From Pacificispira sp040217575 (lineage in GTDB: Bacteria > Pseudomonadota > Alphaproteobacteria > UBA8366 > Aestuariispiraceae): DNA of 64,000 nt. Positions 55,459-64,000 of this stretch are shown here, one piece after another (the stretch's first letter is position 1; each line of letters begins with the position of its first letter). The stretch is taken from NCBI GenBank assembly GCA_040217575.1, contig JAVJPW010000002.1, positions 682,001 through 746,000 of the forward strand, read 5' to 3'. The position numbers and the translations under genes are program-made. The notes beneath the pieces are model-generated. The model had not been told where the DNA came from, ran no database searches, and saw only the letters and a list, made by a program, of their open reading frames with translations.

Positions 55459-56244
55459 GTGACCGAACCACAGAAAAATAGAGATAAGGGCATCTGGATC
55501 GAAGATGTCAGCCTGACGTTTCCAGGAGGTGGAAAACGCCCACCCGTTCAAGTCCTTGAAGAAGTAAATCTGCATATAAAGGAAGGAGAATTTGTATCTC
55601 TTATCGGGCCAAGCGGTTGTGGTAAGAGCACGCTTCTTTCTTTGCTTGCTGGCTACAATGAGCCAACCGACGGGCTTCTGAAAGTAAACTCCCATGAGGT
55701 GTCTGGGCCCGGCCCTGATCGAGTAATGGTGTTTCAAAGCCCGACGCTTTTTCCATGGTACTCAGTTCGCGAGAATATCGCTTACGGAATGAATCTTGAG
55801 TCCAACAGAGGTCGTTTTCCGGACGTGGACTTGCGGGTTTCGCAGCTGATTAATCTCGTTGGGTTAACTGGCTTCGATAAACACTATCCGTTCGAGCTTT
55901 CGGGAGGAATGCGACAACGCGTTGAAATCGCAAGAGCGTTGGCGGTTGATCCCGATATTCTTCTCATGGACGAACCTTTTGGGGCCTTGGATGCTCTAAC
56001 ACGTATCGCTCTTCAGCGGGAGACGCTGAAGATTTGGGAAGAAACGCAGAAGACAATTCTGTTTGTAACCCACGATATGATCGAAGCCGTCATATTGTCT
56101 GATCGAGTCGTGGTTTTTTCAAATAGACCCGCAAGTGTGCAAGAAATCATCAACATCGATCTTCCAAGGCCGAGACATCGCGACAGCAAAGAAGTGATCG
56201 AGATAGCGCGGAAAATCGCAACCCTACTGGATGTGAAGTTGTAA
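55459..56244 (+). CDS. ABC transporter ATPase (SsuB/TauB-like)
   Basis: 261 residues from a GTG at 55459 with GGAG upstream. Walker A is GPSGCGKST (50-58), the signature is LSGGMRQRVEIARA and Walker B is ILLMDEPFGALD. It energises uptake with the permease encoded 2 bases downstream and the binding protein at 58813. The family carries sulfonates, taurine, nitrate and pyrimidine-like compounds. Confidence 0.92.
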   Translation: MTEPQKNRDKGIWIEDVSLTFPGGGKRPPVQVLEEVNLHIKEGEFVSLIGPSGCGKSTLLSLLAGYNEPTDGLLKVNSHEVSGPGPDRVMVFQSPTLFPWYSVRENIAYGMNLESNRGRFPDVDLRVSQLINLVGLTGFDKHYPFELSGGMRQRVEIARALAVDPDILLMDEPFGALDALTRIALQRETLKIWEETQKTILFVTHDMIEAVILSDRVVVFSNRPASVQEIINIDLPRPRHRDSKEVIEIARKIATLLDVKL

Positions 56245-56245
56245 A

Positions 56246-57007
56246 ATGAACGGCAAGATCAGAAAAATCAGCTCTCCCATTGTAGTCCTGCTTCTGTGGG
56301 AGTTTGCAAGCCGATCCGCATTTCTATTGGATCCACTTCTAGTTCCGCCACCGACAGAGGTCTTTGCAGAGCTTTATCGGTTGATTGTGTCGGCTCAATT
56401 GTTTGAGGCACTTTGGTCGAGCATGCGGCGAGTATTTCTCGGATTCGGCATTGCGATCGTCATTTCAGTGACCCTAGGCGTGCTGATGGCACGGATACGG
56501 ATTATTGAAGACTTTGTTGATCCTCTCGTCGAACTCGTGCGGCCGGTCTCACCATTGGCCATCTTCCCGTTGGCAATTCTGTGGTTCGGGATCGGCGATG
56601 CGTCGAAAGTATTCCTGATCGCACTATCGTGCTCCTTCCCAATTATTCTGAACACTTATGCTGGTGTGAAGGGGGGGGACGCAGCCCTGATCAGGGCCGG
56701 GCATTCACTTGGGTCCAATAAGTGGGAGGTTATCCGCTACATCGTCTTGCCTAGTAGTCTACCGGACATCTTGACCGGTATACGGGTCGCATGGGGTATC
56801 GCTTTGATCGTGATTATTGCAAGCGAGATGGTCGGTGCGACGACAGGCATGGGCTACATGGTCCTAGAGGCTCAGCAGACGTTCAACGTTGAGCGCGTCT
56901 TCGCAGGCATCATTGTAATTGGTGTGCTTGGGTTCTTGACGGATCGCGCTCTGCGTTGGTTCCGCAGGATACTTGTGCCATGGCACCAAGAGTATCGGGA
57001 GCAATAG
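56246..57007 (+). CDS. ABC transporter permease (SsuC/TauC-like)
   Basis: 253 residues with about six membrane segments. The ATPase-contact loop is seen in NTYAGVKGGDAALIRAGHSLGS, and the binding-protein-dependent permease domain continues to the end. The start is two bases after the ATPase stop. Confidence 0.92.
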   Translation: MNGKIRKISSPIVVLLLWEFASRSAFLLDPLLVPPPTEVFAELYRLIVSAQLFEALWSSMRRVFLGFGIAIVISVTLGVLMARIRIIEDFVDPLVELVRPVSPLAIFPLAILWFGIGDASKVFLIALSCSFPIILNTYAGVKGGDAALIRAGHSLGSNKWEVIRYIVLPSSLPDILTGIRVAWGIALIVIIASEMVGATTGMGYMVLEAQQTFNVERVFAGIIVIGVLGFLTDRALRWFRRILVPWHQEYREQ

Positions 57008-57097
57008 ATCTCCGCGTCTTAAATATCGTTTGAAGGCTTCCGTCTCAAACAGATCCTCGGAAAGCCACCAAGTAACGCAACTAAAGAGGGTAATTAG

Positions 57098-58291
57098 ATG
57101 TCTAGAAACGCCAATGAGTATCACAAAAAGCCCCCGGTTCCGGATACGCACTATATCGACAATAGGATTTACTGGGATCAAGACATCTTCGATGAAGAGC
57201 AGAAAAAGATATTCAGTAAGATCTGGAAGTTCGTTTGTCACGAAAGTGAACTGCCAGAGCCATACGACTTTCGAACAACGACGCTTGCTGGCACGCCGCT
57301 GATCATATGTCGCGGAGCGGACGGCGAGATCCGGACCTTTATTAATGCCTGTTCGCATCGCGGTTTGGAAATTGTACGGAAGCCGCGTGGAAATGCTAAG
57401 TCCCTAGAGTGCATTTTCCACCGGTGGACGTACGACCCTACGACGGGTGAATGTACCGGTATTCCCCGACAAGAGGCTTTCGAGAAGACCGGATTGCATA
57501 TGAAGGATTGCGGTCTGCAGGAGTTCAAAACCGGTGTTTATCTGGGACTTGTATTCGTAACTCTAGATGAAAATGCCGAACCCTTGGAAGAATTCATCGG
57601 CGATTCCTTGGAGATGCACCGTGAGACCCTGGGTACAAAACCAATGGAGGTATTTGATTTCTACGAACAGGTGCTGCCGACAAATTGGAAGAGCTGGCAA
57701 GAAACGAACATGGATCTCTATCACGAGTTCATGCACCTCGCGAATAGGAAGACCGGCCTCACTCAGAATGACTACTACGAACGCAAATGGCACGTGTATC
57801 CAAATGGCCACGCCGGAGTAGATCGTTACAAAGCACGGTATGACAAATACAAGGGCTGGACTGCCCGTGACGAAAGCGTGTCTTTACCGGGCATTAGTCC
57901 GAACGAGTTTCAGATCGTAAATCTTTACCCGGATCTTGCGATCAACGCGCGAGGCACCGTCATCCGAATTGACTCACAGATTCCGCTCGGTCCCGACAAG
58001 ACTCTTGTTCAGTACCGAGGCCTTGCGGTTAAGGGCGATACGCCGGCGGAGCGCGCCCAACGGGTCAACGACTACACCGTCATTTGGGGGCCGTTCGGCA
58101 CGAACCTCGCCGAAGATACTCTTGCGGTAAGCCTGCAGGCACGTGCAGTCCATGGCGGACAAGTTCCGTACACATACTGGAACCGTGAGGAAGACGGACT
58201 CACCCACGATGATATCGGACTTAGAAGTTACTACCGCGAATGGGAACGCCTCATGGGACGTCCGGCGAGTGCTCCCCTGAACCGCGGGTAA
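57098..58291 (+). CDS. Rieske ring-hydroxylating oxygenase, alpha subunit
   Basis: 397 residues. The Rieske centre has Cys85/His87 (NACSHRGLEI) and Cys105/His108 (ECIFHRWTYD). The non-haem iron site reads D206-x2-H209-x3-H213 (MDLYHEFMHL), whereas most family members have H-x4-H. It hydroxylates an aromatic ring, using the ferredoxin and reductase genes at 52.6-54.2 kb and the beta subunit directly downstream. There is no dihydrodiol dehydrogenase nearby, so a product that loses a substituent by itself is likely (inference). Confidence 0.93.
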   Translation: MSRNANEYHKKPPVPDTHYIDNRIYWDQDIFDEEQKKIFSKIWKFVCHESELPEPYDFRTTTLAGTPLIICRGADGEIRTFINACSHRGLEIVRKPRGNAKSLECIFHRWTYDPTTGECTGIPRQEAFEKTGLHMKDCGLQEFKTGVYLGLVFVTLDENAEPLEEFIGDSLEMHRETLGTKPMEVFDFYEQVLPTNWKSWQETNMDLYHEFMHLANRKTGLTQNDYYERKWHVYPNGHAGVDRYKARYDKYKGWTARDESVSLPGISPNEFQIVNLYPDLAINARGTVIRIDSQIPLGPDKTLVQYRGLAVKGDTPAERAQRVNDYTVIWGPFGTNLAEDTLAVSLQARAVHGGQVPYTYWNREEDGLTHDDIGLRSYYREWERLMGRPASAPLNRG

Positions 58292-58306
58292 AAAAGGATT
58301 GAGCGC

Positions 58307-58759
58307 ATGAGCAAACACGCGATTGAAGAACTACTCTACAAGTCGACTCGTCTGATCGACGATGAAAATTTTGCCGACTTTCTTGAACTTTGCGACCCCG
58401 AGTTCACGTACACGATTTCGACGTTCAGCGACGAACTCGGAACAGAGATGGTCTGGTGGCACAAAGACAAGGAAGGAATGGCGCATGCCGTCAACAATGC
58501 CGATAATCATGAGAGATACACAGGGACGCTTCGACGCCATGTAAGCATGGTAAGCGTATTAGGCACTGATAACGATCTTCATGATGTTGAAAGTGCGGTG
58601 GCTGTTTACCACACCGAGGTTAACGGCGTTACAAGCCTTTATGCGGTCGGATTATACAACGACAAGATTAGCGTGCAGGGAGAAACGGCTCGGTTTCTAA
58701 AACGAGAAGCCGTCCTGGATACACGCCGTCTAACCCATGGCCCGCATATCCCAGTTTAG
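58307..58759 (+). CDS. Rieske oxygenase, beta subunit
   Basis: 150 residues. The NTF2-like fold with LLYKSTRLIDDENFADFLELC and the C-terminal RFLKREAVLDTRRL match the small subunit of aromatic-ring dioxygenases, which forms the alpha3beta3 hexamer. It follows the alpha gene by 15 bases. Confidence 0.9.
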   Translation: MSKHAIEELLYKSTRLIDDENFADFLELCDPEFTYTISTFSDELGTEMVWWHKDKEGMAHAVNNADNHERYTGTLRRHVSMVSVLGTDNDLHDVESAVAVYHTEVNGVTSLYAVGLYNDKISVQGETARFLKREAVLDTRRLTHGPHIPV

Positions 58760-58812
58760 TCCAACAAGATTGAAGGATGTTGGTCGTCAACATCCAAGAA
58801 GGGAGGCGTACA

Positions 58813-59970
58813 ATGTCAGTTAGAAGTAAGGCAAAAGCGAATGGTAGTACCCGCCGGAGGTTTATAAAAAATGCTGCAGGAGCAGTAGCCGGAGCTGCGG
58901 TGTTTTCAGGGGCTGCGCCAGGCATACTTCGCGGAACCGCTCATGCATCGGATGAGGTGCAGATCGGATATCTGCCGGTCAATGTAATGCTTCCTGTGTA
59001 CGAAGAAAGTGTTGGGTTTTGGCGCGATGCAGGTGTAAACGCATCGCTGTTCCGGGCCGCCGGTGGCCCCGCAATACTTCAGGCGTTGGCAACGGGATCC
59101 GTCCCGGTCGGTGACATTGGCGTCGGGCCGGCAATCATTGCCGCCATTCGTGGACTTCCATTCTACTATGTGACGCTTGCGAGCGTGATGACGCCAGACC
59201 ATCCGCTCGATCGGATCATGGTGCTGGAAGAATCGCCTATTCAGGAGTTTTCCGATCTCAGAGGGAAAACCCTTGCGATCAACCAGCGTGGAACGATGCC
59301 CGACGCAGCTCTTGGCGCAGCCGAGCAGAAGTTTGGTCTCGCCAAGTCCGATATCGATCTCGTGCCTATTCCCTATCCCAATATGGCGCAGGTTCTAACG
59401 CAGGGGCAGGTAGACGCAATCTATCCGTTCCCGCCCGCGGATGCGGTGGCTGAAGTTCGATTTGGCGCTCGTACAGTAGCGAATACAACGGATTTCGCCC
59501 CATACATTGGTTTCACGACACTCGCAGTCCACCGAGATTTCGCAGACGAGAATCCGGAAATGGTTCAAAAACTGGTTCAAGGAGCAATCAACGGGCATCG
59601 CTGGAACAACGACAACCAGGCAGAAGCACGTTCGGCGTCGAACTCCTTCCTCAGCATTCCAGAGGATGTTGGCCCAAGTGTTCGAACCGCATACTGGACA
59701 CGGAACGGTTTGCCGGTCATGGCCAACGTTTGGCATCTGTATGAACTTCAGGTTGCCGGAGGAATCATTGAACCTGTCGATGGAATTGAAGACGTCATCA
59801 ACGACTACTTCGTTGAGCCAACTCAGCGGTTCACGCTCCCGGCCCTGGAGGAAGTCGGATTCCAGGCAGATCCGACGATCAAGGAAATGCTTCAGGGCGA
59901 ATATCCTCTGCTTCCGAAACCAGTAGAGGAGTACCACACCGAATGGGATCATCAGATTCTGTCGATGTGA
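58813..59970 (+). CDS. ABC transporter substrate-binding protein, Tat-exported
   Basis: 385 residues from the ATG at 58813 with GGGAGG upstream. The twin-arginine signal (STRRRFIKNAAGAVAGAAVF) is followed by an NMT1/SsuA-like fold (VQIGYLPVNVMLPVYEESVG, RGKTLAINQRGTMPD). It binds the substrate in the periplasm for the SsuBC-like pair upstream. Tat export implies folding before secretion. Confidence 0.9.
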   Translation: MSVRSKAKANGSTRRRFIKNAAGAVAGAAVFSGAAPGILRGTAHASDEVQIGYLPVNVMLPVYEESVGFWRDAGVNASLFRAAGGPAILQALATGSVPVGDIGVGPAIIAAIRGLPFYYVTLASVMTPDHPLDRIMVLEESPIQEFSDLRGKTLAINQRGTMPDAALGAAEQKFGLAKSDIDLVPIPYPNMAQVLTQGQVDAIYPFPPADAVAEVRFGARTVANTTDFAPYIGFTTLAVHRDFADENPEMVQKLVQGAINGHRWNNDNQAEARSASNSFLSIPEDVGPSVRTAYWTRNGLPVMANVWHLYELQVAGGIIEPVDGIEDVINDYFVEPTQRFTLPALEEVGFQADPTIKEMLQGEYPLLPKPVEEYHTEWDHQILSM

Positions 59971-60061
59971 TACGCGCACCGATACGCGAGGGGGATTGGT
60001 TCTATCTGATCTCCAGCGCGTTCGGTGTACTAAGCAACATTATTCAAGCATCAAACGGACA

Positions 60062-60997
60062 ATGAAATTGCCAGGTAGAAGAACTGGAAGAATTCGGATC
60101 TCTCCCGACGTTGATGCTGCGATCAGGAGCAACGCGTCTGTTGTGGCGTTCGAATGGCCAAAAGAAGAGGCCTCTAGTGAGAAGATCCACATCGCTCGTG
60201 AGTTAGAAGCTGCGATCGTCGAGGGGGGCGCAATCCCTGCACCAATTGTCGTCGTGGATGAACAGGTTCGGATTGGACTATCCTCTGCGCAGATTGACGA
60301 GCTGATACGCGCTGGACGTCCTAAGAAATTTCAGGTCACGGATCTTCATACACTTTCAAGTTTTGACGGATTTGCTGCACCGACTGCGGGCGCTACACAC
60401 ATGTTAGCAAGCAAGGTTGGAATTGGCACCGTTGCGGTCGGTGCGATTGGTGGTGTGCATCGATCAACCAAGGAGCTGCTCGATGTTTCTTCCGACATCT
60501 TCTTGTTTAGCCGGTATTCAGGGTGTGTGGTCTGCAGTGGTGTAAAACCTTTCCTTGATATTCCAAATACCATGGAAATGCTGGAAGCGCTGTGCGTCAG
60601 TTTGGTGGGATGGAAGACCAACTATCTTCCAACCTACTGGAGTTCGCCAGGTAGCATTCGGCTTCAGAGTCGTTCTGACAATCTTGTGGAGCTCGCAAGA
60701 AGCGCAAACACACAAGATCTGCTTGGGTCAGGATCAGCGCTCTTAGTGGCAAATCCTGTCCCGAAAAGCGCCGAAATCTCGAACTCGATACTCGCGCCAC
60801 TTATGGAAGAAGTAGAGCGAGAGGTATCCGAGTCGCAAACCCTTGGTCGGGATCTCACGCCAAGGATTGTTGCACGGCTTGAAGACTCACTGGGCGGTGT
60901 TCTTAGAAAAGCGAGCCGAGCCTTGTTACTCAGCAATGCGATCTTGGCCGCTCAACTTGCTGTCGCACGATGCCTGCCCTCTGAATCAACCGCGTAG
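60062..60997 (+). CDS. PsuG-like (pseudouridine-5'-phosphate glycosidase family) protein
   Basis: 311 residues from the ATG at 60062. Alignment by eye to E. coli PsuG keeps its catalytic residues: Glu31, Lys89 (in PKKFQVTDL) and Lys162 (in CSGVKPFLDI), with GAIGGVHR and VANPVPKSAEIS. PsuG breaks a C-C glycosidic bond through a Schiff base. The family is known for pseudouridine, but no PsuK kinase or nucleobase genes are near; instead it sits between Rieske oxygenase and MhpB-like genes. It may act on another C-glycoside or ring product. Confidence 0.85.
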   Translation: MKLPGRRTGRIRISPDVDAAIRSNASVVAFEWPKEEASSEKIHIARELEAAIVEGGAIPAPIVVVDEQVRIGLSSAQIDELIRAGRPKKFQVTDLHTLSSFDGFAAPTAGATHMLASKVGIGTVAVGAIGGVHRSTKELLDVSSDIFLFSRYSGCVVCSGVKPFLDIPNTMEMLEALCVSLVGWKTNYLPTYWSSPGSIRLQSRSDNLVELARSANTQDLLGSGSALLVANPVPKSAEISNSILAPLMEEVEREVSESQTLGRDLTPRIVARLEDSLGGVLRKASRALLLSNAILAAQLAVARCLPSESTA

Positions 60998-61031
60998 CCC
61001 AATAATATCTACTCAGGGAGTACCATTCATA

Positions 61032-61982
61032 ATGAGACTGATCTGCATGTCACACAGTCCGTTAATGAGAAAACTAGAGCCCCGAGATCACTTGGGTCAT
61101 ATGTTCTTCCAGATTGCGGACACCTTGAAACAACAGCTTCACTCAAACCCACCGGATGTGATCGTGGTCTTCGGTCCAGATCATTTCAATGGGTTTAGGT
61201 GGAACATGATGCCGCCGTTTTGCATTGGAACAGCGGCGACTTCTATGTCTGATTGGGACATCCACGTCGAAAAGCTGGATGTTCCAGAAGACTTGGCCCT
61301 GAACTTGATCAAGGACCTTCGAGGGCGAGATTTTGACGTCGCAATGTCGCGAGACATGCAAGTCGATCACGGCATAACAATTCCTCTGGAATTATTAATG
61401 GATGGCTTTGCTTCAATCCCCGTGATCCCAGTGTTCATTAACTGCGTGGCTCCGCCGTTACCCTCCGCCAGGCGCTGTCGCATGATTGGGAAGGCGGTCG
61501 GCCAGTTCTTTGGGGAAAGAGATCTTGATGTCCTCTTTATTGGATCAGGAGGCATCTCGCATGATCCGCCTCATCCAGCGTTCAATGATCTGCCGGATTC
61601 AGTTAAGGACATAATGCTTGGACGCGCACCATGGGGTCAGGATCAAGAACGCGCCCGCCAACAGCGGATCATCTCCGCGGCTAATGCATTGGCCGATGGA
61701 GAAGAACCGTGCCTTCCCCCCAATGCGGATTGGGATAAAGGTGTCTTGGCAATTCTCCAGCGACAAATGCTGACCGATGCCGACGCCCTCGATGATGATT
61801 GGATAACGGCAAATGGAGGAAGGGGTGGTCAAGAAATCAAGGCCTGGCTGGCCGCGTTCGCTGCGCTAGAGGGCGCCGCGGGTACGTACTCCGCGGACAT
61901 TTTGTATCATGCGGTCGTTCCTGAATGGATGACTGGTATGGCGATCATGACAGCTGGTCCGCAGCACCGAGCGGAGGGGTGA
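61032..61982 (+). CDS. Extradiol ring-cleavage dioxygenase, MhpB-like (LigB fold)
   Basis: 316 residues from the ATG at 61032. The LigB-type iron ligands are suggested by MSHSPLM near the N-terminus and by VVFGPDHFNGF; further conserved runs are MQVDHGITIPLELL and FIGSGGISHDPPHP. The end, ...VVPEWMTGMAI, matches MhpB (2,3-dihydroxyphenylpropionate 1,2-dioxygenase) closely. It opens a catechol-type ring next to the diol. Its stop is next to the hydrolase start. Confidence 0.9.
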   Translation: MRLICMSHSPLMRKLEPRDHLGHMFFQIADTLKQQLHSNPPDVIVVFGPDHFNGFRWNMMPPFCIGTAATSMSDWDIHVEKLDVPEDLALNLIKDLRGRDFDVAMSRDMQVDHGITIPLELLMDGFASIPVIPVFINCVAPPLPSARRCRMIGKAVGQFFGERDLDVLFIGSGGISHDPPHPAFNDLPDSVKDIMLGRAPWGQDQERARQQRIISAANALADGEEPCLPPNADWDKGVLAILQRQMLTDADALDDDWITANGGRGGQEIKAWLAAFAALEGAAGTYSADILYHAVVPEWMTGMAIMTAGPQHRAEG

Positions 61983-61984
61983 TC

Positions 61985-62842
61985 ATGTCTACACCAACCC
62001 ATACATCGTCATTTGCGCAAAGTGGGGATCTGAAGATCCATTGCAGGCTCTTTGGCCAGTCTGGGAAGACACCGATCGTAATTGTGCACGGCTTGTCTTA
62101 CTTCTCATACGATTGGATTGAGGTCGCTGAAATGCTTTCTTCGGAGCGCGAAGTGGTAGCGATAGATATGCGAGGATTTGGGGAGTCGGATTGGAGTAAG
62201 GATGGAAGTTATTCAATTAAGGAGAATTCAGCGGACATTGTTAGTGTTCTAGATCATTTTGAATGGAGTAGAGCGATCCTTTTGGGGCACTCCCTGGGAG
62301 GAAGGTATACGACATATTGTGCAGCGAAAAACCCGAACCGAGTGAGTGCGGCAATCTCGGTTGACTCTGCCCCAGCCCAGGCGCCGGAGGGCTCGGCCCG
62401 CGTTGCGGAGATTGTTGGGATGACACCACAGTGCTTCACGTCAATTGAAGAAGCGATGGAATATTATTCGATTGATCCGCACACATCAGAAAGTCTGCGG
62501 GAACGTCCGCGCTTCGAGGCCTATCTTAAGTCGGTGCCTAGTGGATTTGCAGTAAAGAGAGATCCGCTATTCCACGAGAAATTTAGGAAGATCCATGAGA
62601 CCGGAATCCGACCTAAGCCGCCGGTTGATATGTGGGAAATTTACGCCGAGGTTCAATGTCCCATGCTGATGCTTCGAGGGACCGAGTCAGATATGGTTTC
62701 CTCGAAAATTGCATCAGACGTTCGTGACAGGTTACCAGGGATAAAGTTGGTTGAGATTCAGGCATCGCACCACATCGCGGGTGATAATCCGGTCGCTTTG
62801 AAAAATGCCGTAACGGAATTTCTAGCCGAGAACGAACTATAG
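61985..62842 (+). CDS. Alpha/beta hydrolase, MhpC-like meta-cleavage product hydrolase
   Basis: 285 residues from the ATG at 61985, two bases after the dioxygenase stop. The nucleophile elbow LLGHSLGG gives Ser103, with HGLSYFSYDW (oxyanion region), an Asp in RGTESDMVSS and the catalytic His in ASHHIAGDNP. It is the expected partner that hydrolyses the ring-cleavage product. The exact substrate is unknown. Confidence 0.85.
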   Translation: MSTPTHTSSFAQSGDLKIHCRLFGQSGKTPIVIVHGLSYFSYDWIEVAEMLSSEREVVAIDMRGFGESDWSKDGSYSIKENSADIVSVLDHFEWSRAILLGHSLGGRYTTYCAAKNPNRVSAAISVDSAPAQAPEGSARVAEIVGMTPQCFTSIEEAMEYYSIDPHTSESLRERPRFEAYLKSVPSGFAVKRDPLFHEKFRKIHETGIRPKPPVDMWEIYAEVQCPMLMLRGTESDMVSSKIASDVRDRLPGIKLVEIQASHHIAGDNPVALKNAVTEFLAENEL

Positions 62843-62966
62843 CGACCCGTTAACGTACTTCCTAGTCAATCGAAGCATTCCGACAGAATCCGCCGCATGT
62901 GGGGACAAGTGTCCTGCGCGCATTGGTGGAAGTTTTGGTTGTTGGAAAACATCAAGGTTAACAGTT

Positions 62967-64000
62967 ATGACCCGCAAGTATCTTTCAACCGTTCGAATGT
63001 CCGATATCAGGGACGCTTATTTTGCAGGGAAAGCAGGTATCAAGATCCGGCTTCCCGGCCTCTTAGCCGCCACGGTGGTTGCCGTAGCATCTCAATTTCT
63101 CGCCCATCACTATAGTGCACCGGTAATGCTATTTGCCTTGTTACTCGGCATGGCGATGTACTTTCTGTACGAAGAGGGAGTATGCAGATCCGGTATCCAA
63201 TTTACTTCGTCATGGGTGCTAAAGTTTGGTGTCGCTCTCTTGGGATTCGGAATTTCGTATGAGGAACTAACCCTGATCGGTTGGCCGGTCGTCTGTCTAG
63301 TGCTCGGTGCGGTGCTCATGACCATCCTTGCAGGACCGCTGTTTTCGCGATTGTTTGGCTATGATCATCGGTTAGGAGTGTTGACGGCGGGGGCCGTCGC
63401 AATTTGCGGAGCTTCGGCGGCCTTAGCGATATCCTCTGTCTTACCCAAATCGAAAATGGCGGAGCGTGATACCGCGTTTACTGTTGTCCTAGTTACGACG
63501 CTCAGCACCGTTGCCATGATTGCCTATCCCATCCTCGCGTTTCTGTTTAACTTCGACGGCTTCTATGCGGGTGTGTTTTTTGGAGCGACCATCCATGATG
63601 TCGCGCAAGTAGTCGGTGCAGGATACAGCGTGTCTGAAGAGGCCGGTGACACATCGACGATCGTTAAGCTACTACGTGTTTCCATGCTGATACCCGTTGT
63701 TGTGCTCGTGCCGCTCTTGTTTTTCCCGGTATCAGACGACGGATCGAGAAAGCTGCCATCGATTCCACTGTTTGTAATTGGATTCGTGATTTCAGTGGTT
63801 CTGGGAAACACGGTGTTCCACAACACTCATATCAACGATGTTCTTCTCGACACAGCTCGTTGGTGCCTTGTGATTTCGATAGCTGCCATTGGAATGAAAA
63901 CATCGCTTAAGGCTCTTCGAGGGATTGGCGCAAAAGCGATCGGGCTTGTGATCGTTGAAACTGTGTTCCTAGCCGTGCTTGTGTTGTGTGTTTTGTTTTC
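62967..64000 (+). CDS. YeiH-family membrane protein (putative anion/sulfate exporter), 3' end cut
   Basis: 344 residues are visible before the window ends. About ten membrane segments are expected. Family runs are GVLTAGAVAICGASAALAISS, FFGATIHDVAQVVGAGY and IAAIGMKTSLKALRGIG. The UPF0324/YeiH family is annotated as a putative sulfate exporter in other genomes, although the evidence is limited. It closes the aromatic locus and may export an inorganic product such as sulfite or sulfate (inference). Confidence 0.85.
   Translation, partial: MTRKYLSTVRMSDIRDAYFAGKAGIKIRLPGLLAATVVAVASQFLAHHYSAPVMLFALLLGMAMYFLYEEGVCRSGIQFTSSWVLKFGVALLGFGISYEELTLIGWPVVCLVLGAVLMTILAGPLFSRLFGYDHRLGVLTAGAVAICGASAALAISSVLPKSKMAERDTAFTVVLVTTLSTVAMIAYPILAFLFNFDGFYAGVFFGATIHDVAQVVGAGYSVSEEAGDTSTIVKLLRVSMLIPVVVLVPLLFFPVSDDGSRKLPSIPLFVIGFVISVVLGNTVFHNTHINDVLLDTARWCLVISIAAIGMKTSLKALRGIGAKAIGLVIVETVFLAVLVLCVLF

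Overview
The window reads as a chromosomal segment of an alphaproteobacterium, plausibly of the Rhodospirillales group. This rests on the dnaG-rpoD order, an RpoD with a long acidic insert, a DnaG lacking most zinc ligands, and the GC-rich, codon-biased backbone up to about 18.1 kb. I cannot name the genus. Gene density is high and both strands are used.

1-18.1 kb is backbone. It holds the 5' part of a chemoreceptor, tRNA-Gln, a small conserved hypothetical, dnaG, rpoD with a coupled GNAT gene, and an alpha/beta hydrolase. A two-gene GNAT-C39 peptidase / RimK-like ATP-grasp module follows. Next come a VAO-type flavoprotein with a GlcF-like Fe-S partner and a divergent AraC regulator, then a short set encoding a DUF2520 dehydrogenase-like protein, an EHN-type epoxide hydrolase and an RraA-like protein. 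It ends at tRNA-Ile(CAT).

18.15-39 kb is accessory DNA starting right after tRNA-Ile(CAT). The first part is a phage-like module: large serine recombinase, DUF2924, DUF3489, terminase large subunit, DUF5681 and a ParB-methyltransferase. No capsid or tail genes were seen. Then come an Mrr-like nuclease with a divergent XRE regulator, a tRNA-like remnant and a CoiA-like nuclease. A complete type II CBASS anti-phage system follows (CD-NTase, Cap2, Cap3), with its Cap15-like membrane effector on the opposite strand. After an IS3 element and fused IS6 remnants there is a tight, uncharacterised cluster: lipoprotein, small helical protein, class 3 lipase, several membrane proteins and a secreted NUC1-type nuclease. 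This cluster is the best candidate here for an undescribed system.

39.3-48.3 kb is a sugar-acid catabolic locus: IlvD/Edd dehydratase, KDPG-type aldolase, and a fusion of a KDG kinase to a methylglyoxal synthase. A TRAP transporter (DctP, DctQ, DctM) and a divergent LacI regulator with twin operators complete it. An intact IS6-type element follows.

48.5-52.3 kb holds a GlxA-type regulator divergent from a small operon (rhodanese, two NTF2-like proteins, GNAT) and a MarR regulator. 52.6-64 kb is an aromatic catabolic locus. It has a Rieske ferredoxin, a ferredoxin reductase, a LysR regulator, an SsuABC-like transporter, Rieske oxygenase alpha and beta, a PsuG-like protein, an MhpB-like extradiol dioxygenase, an MhpC-like hydrolase and a YeiH-family membrane protein cut by the window end. 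The SsuABC-like transporter plus the YeiH-type protein make an aromatic sulfonate a reasonable but unproven guess for the substrate.
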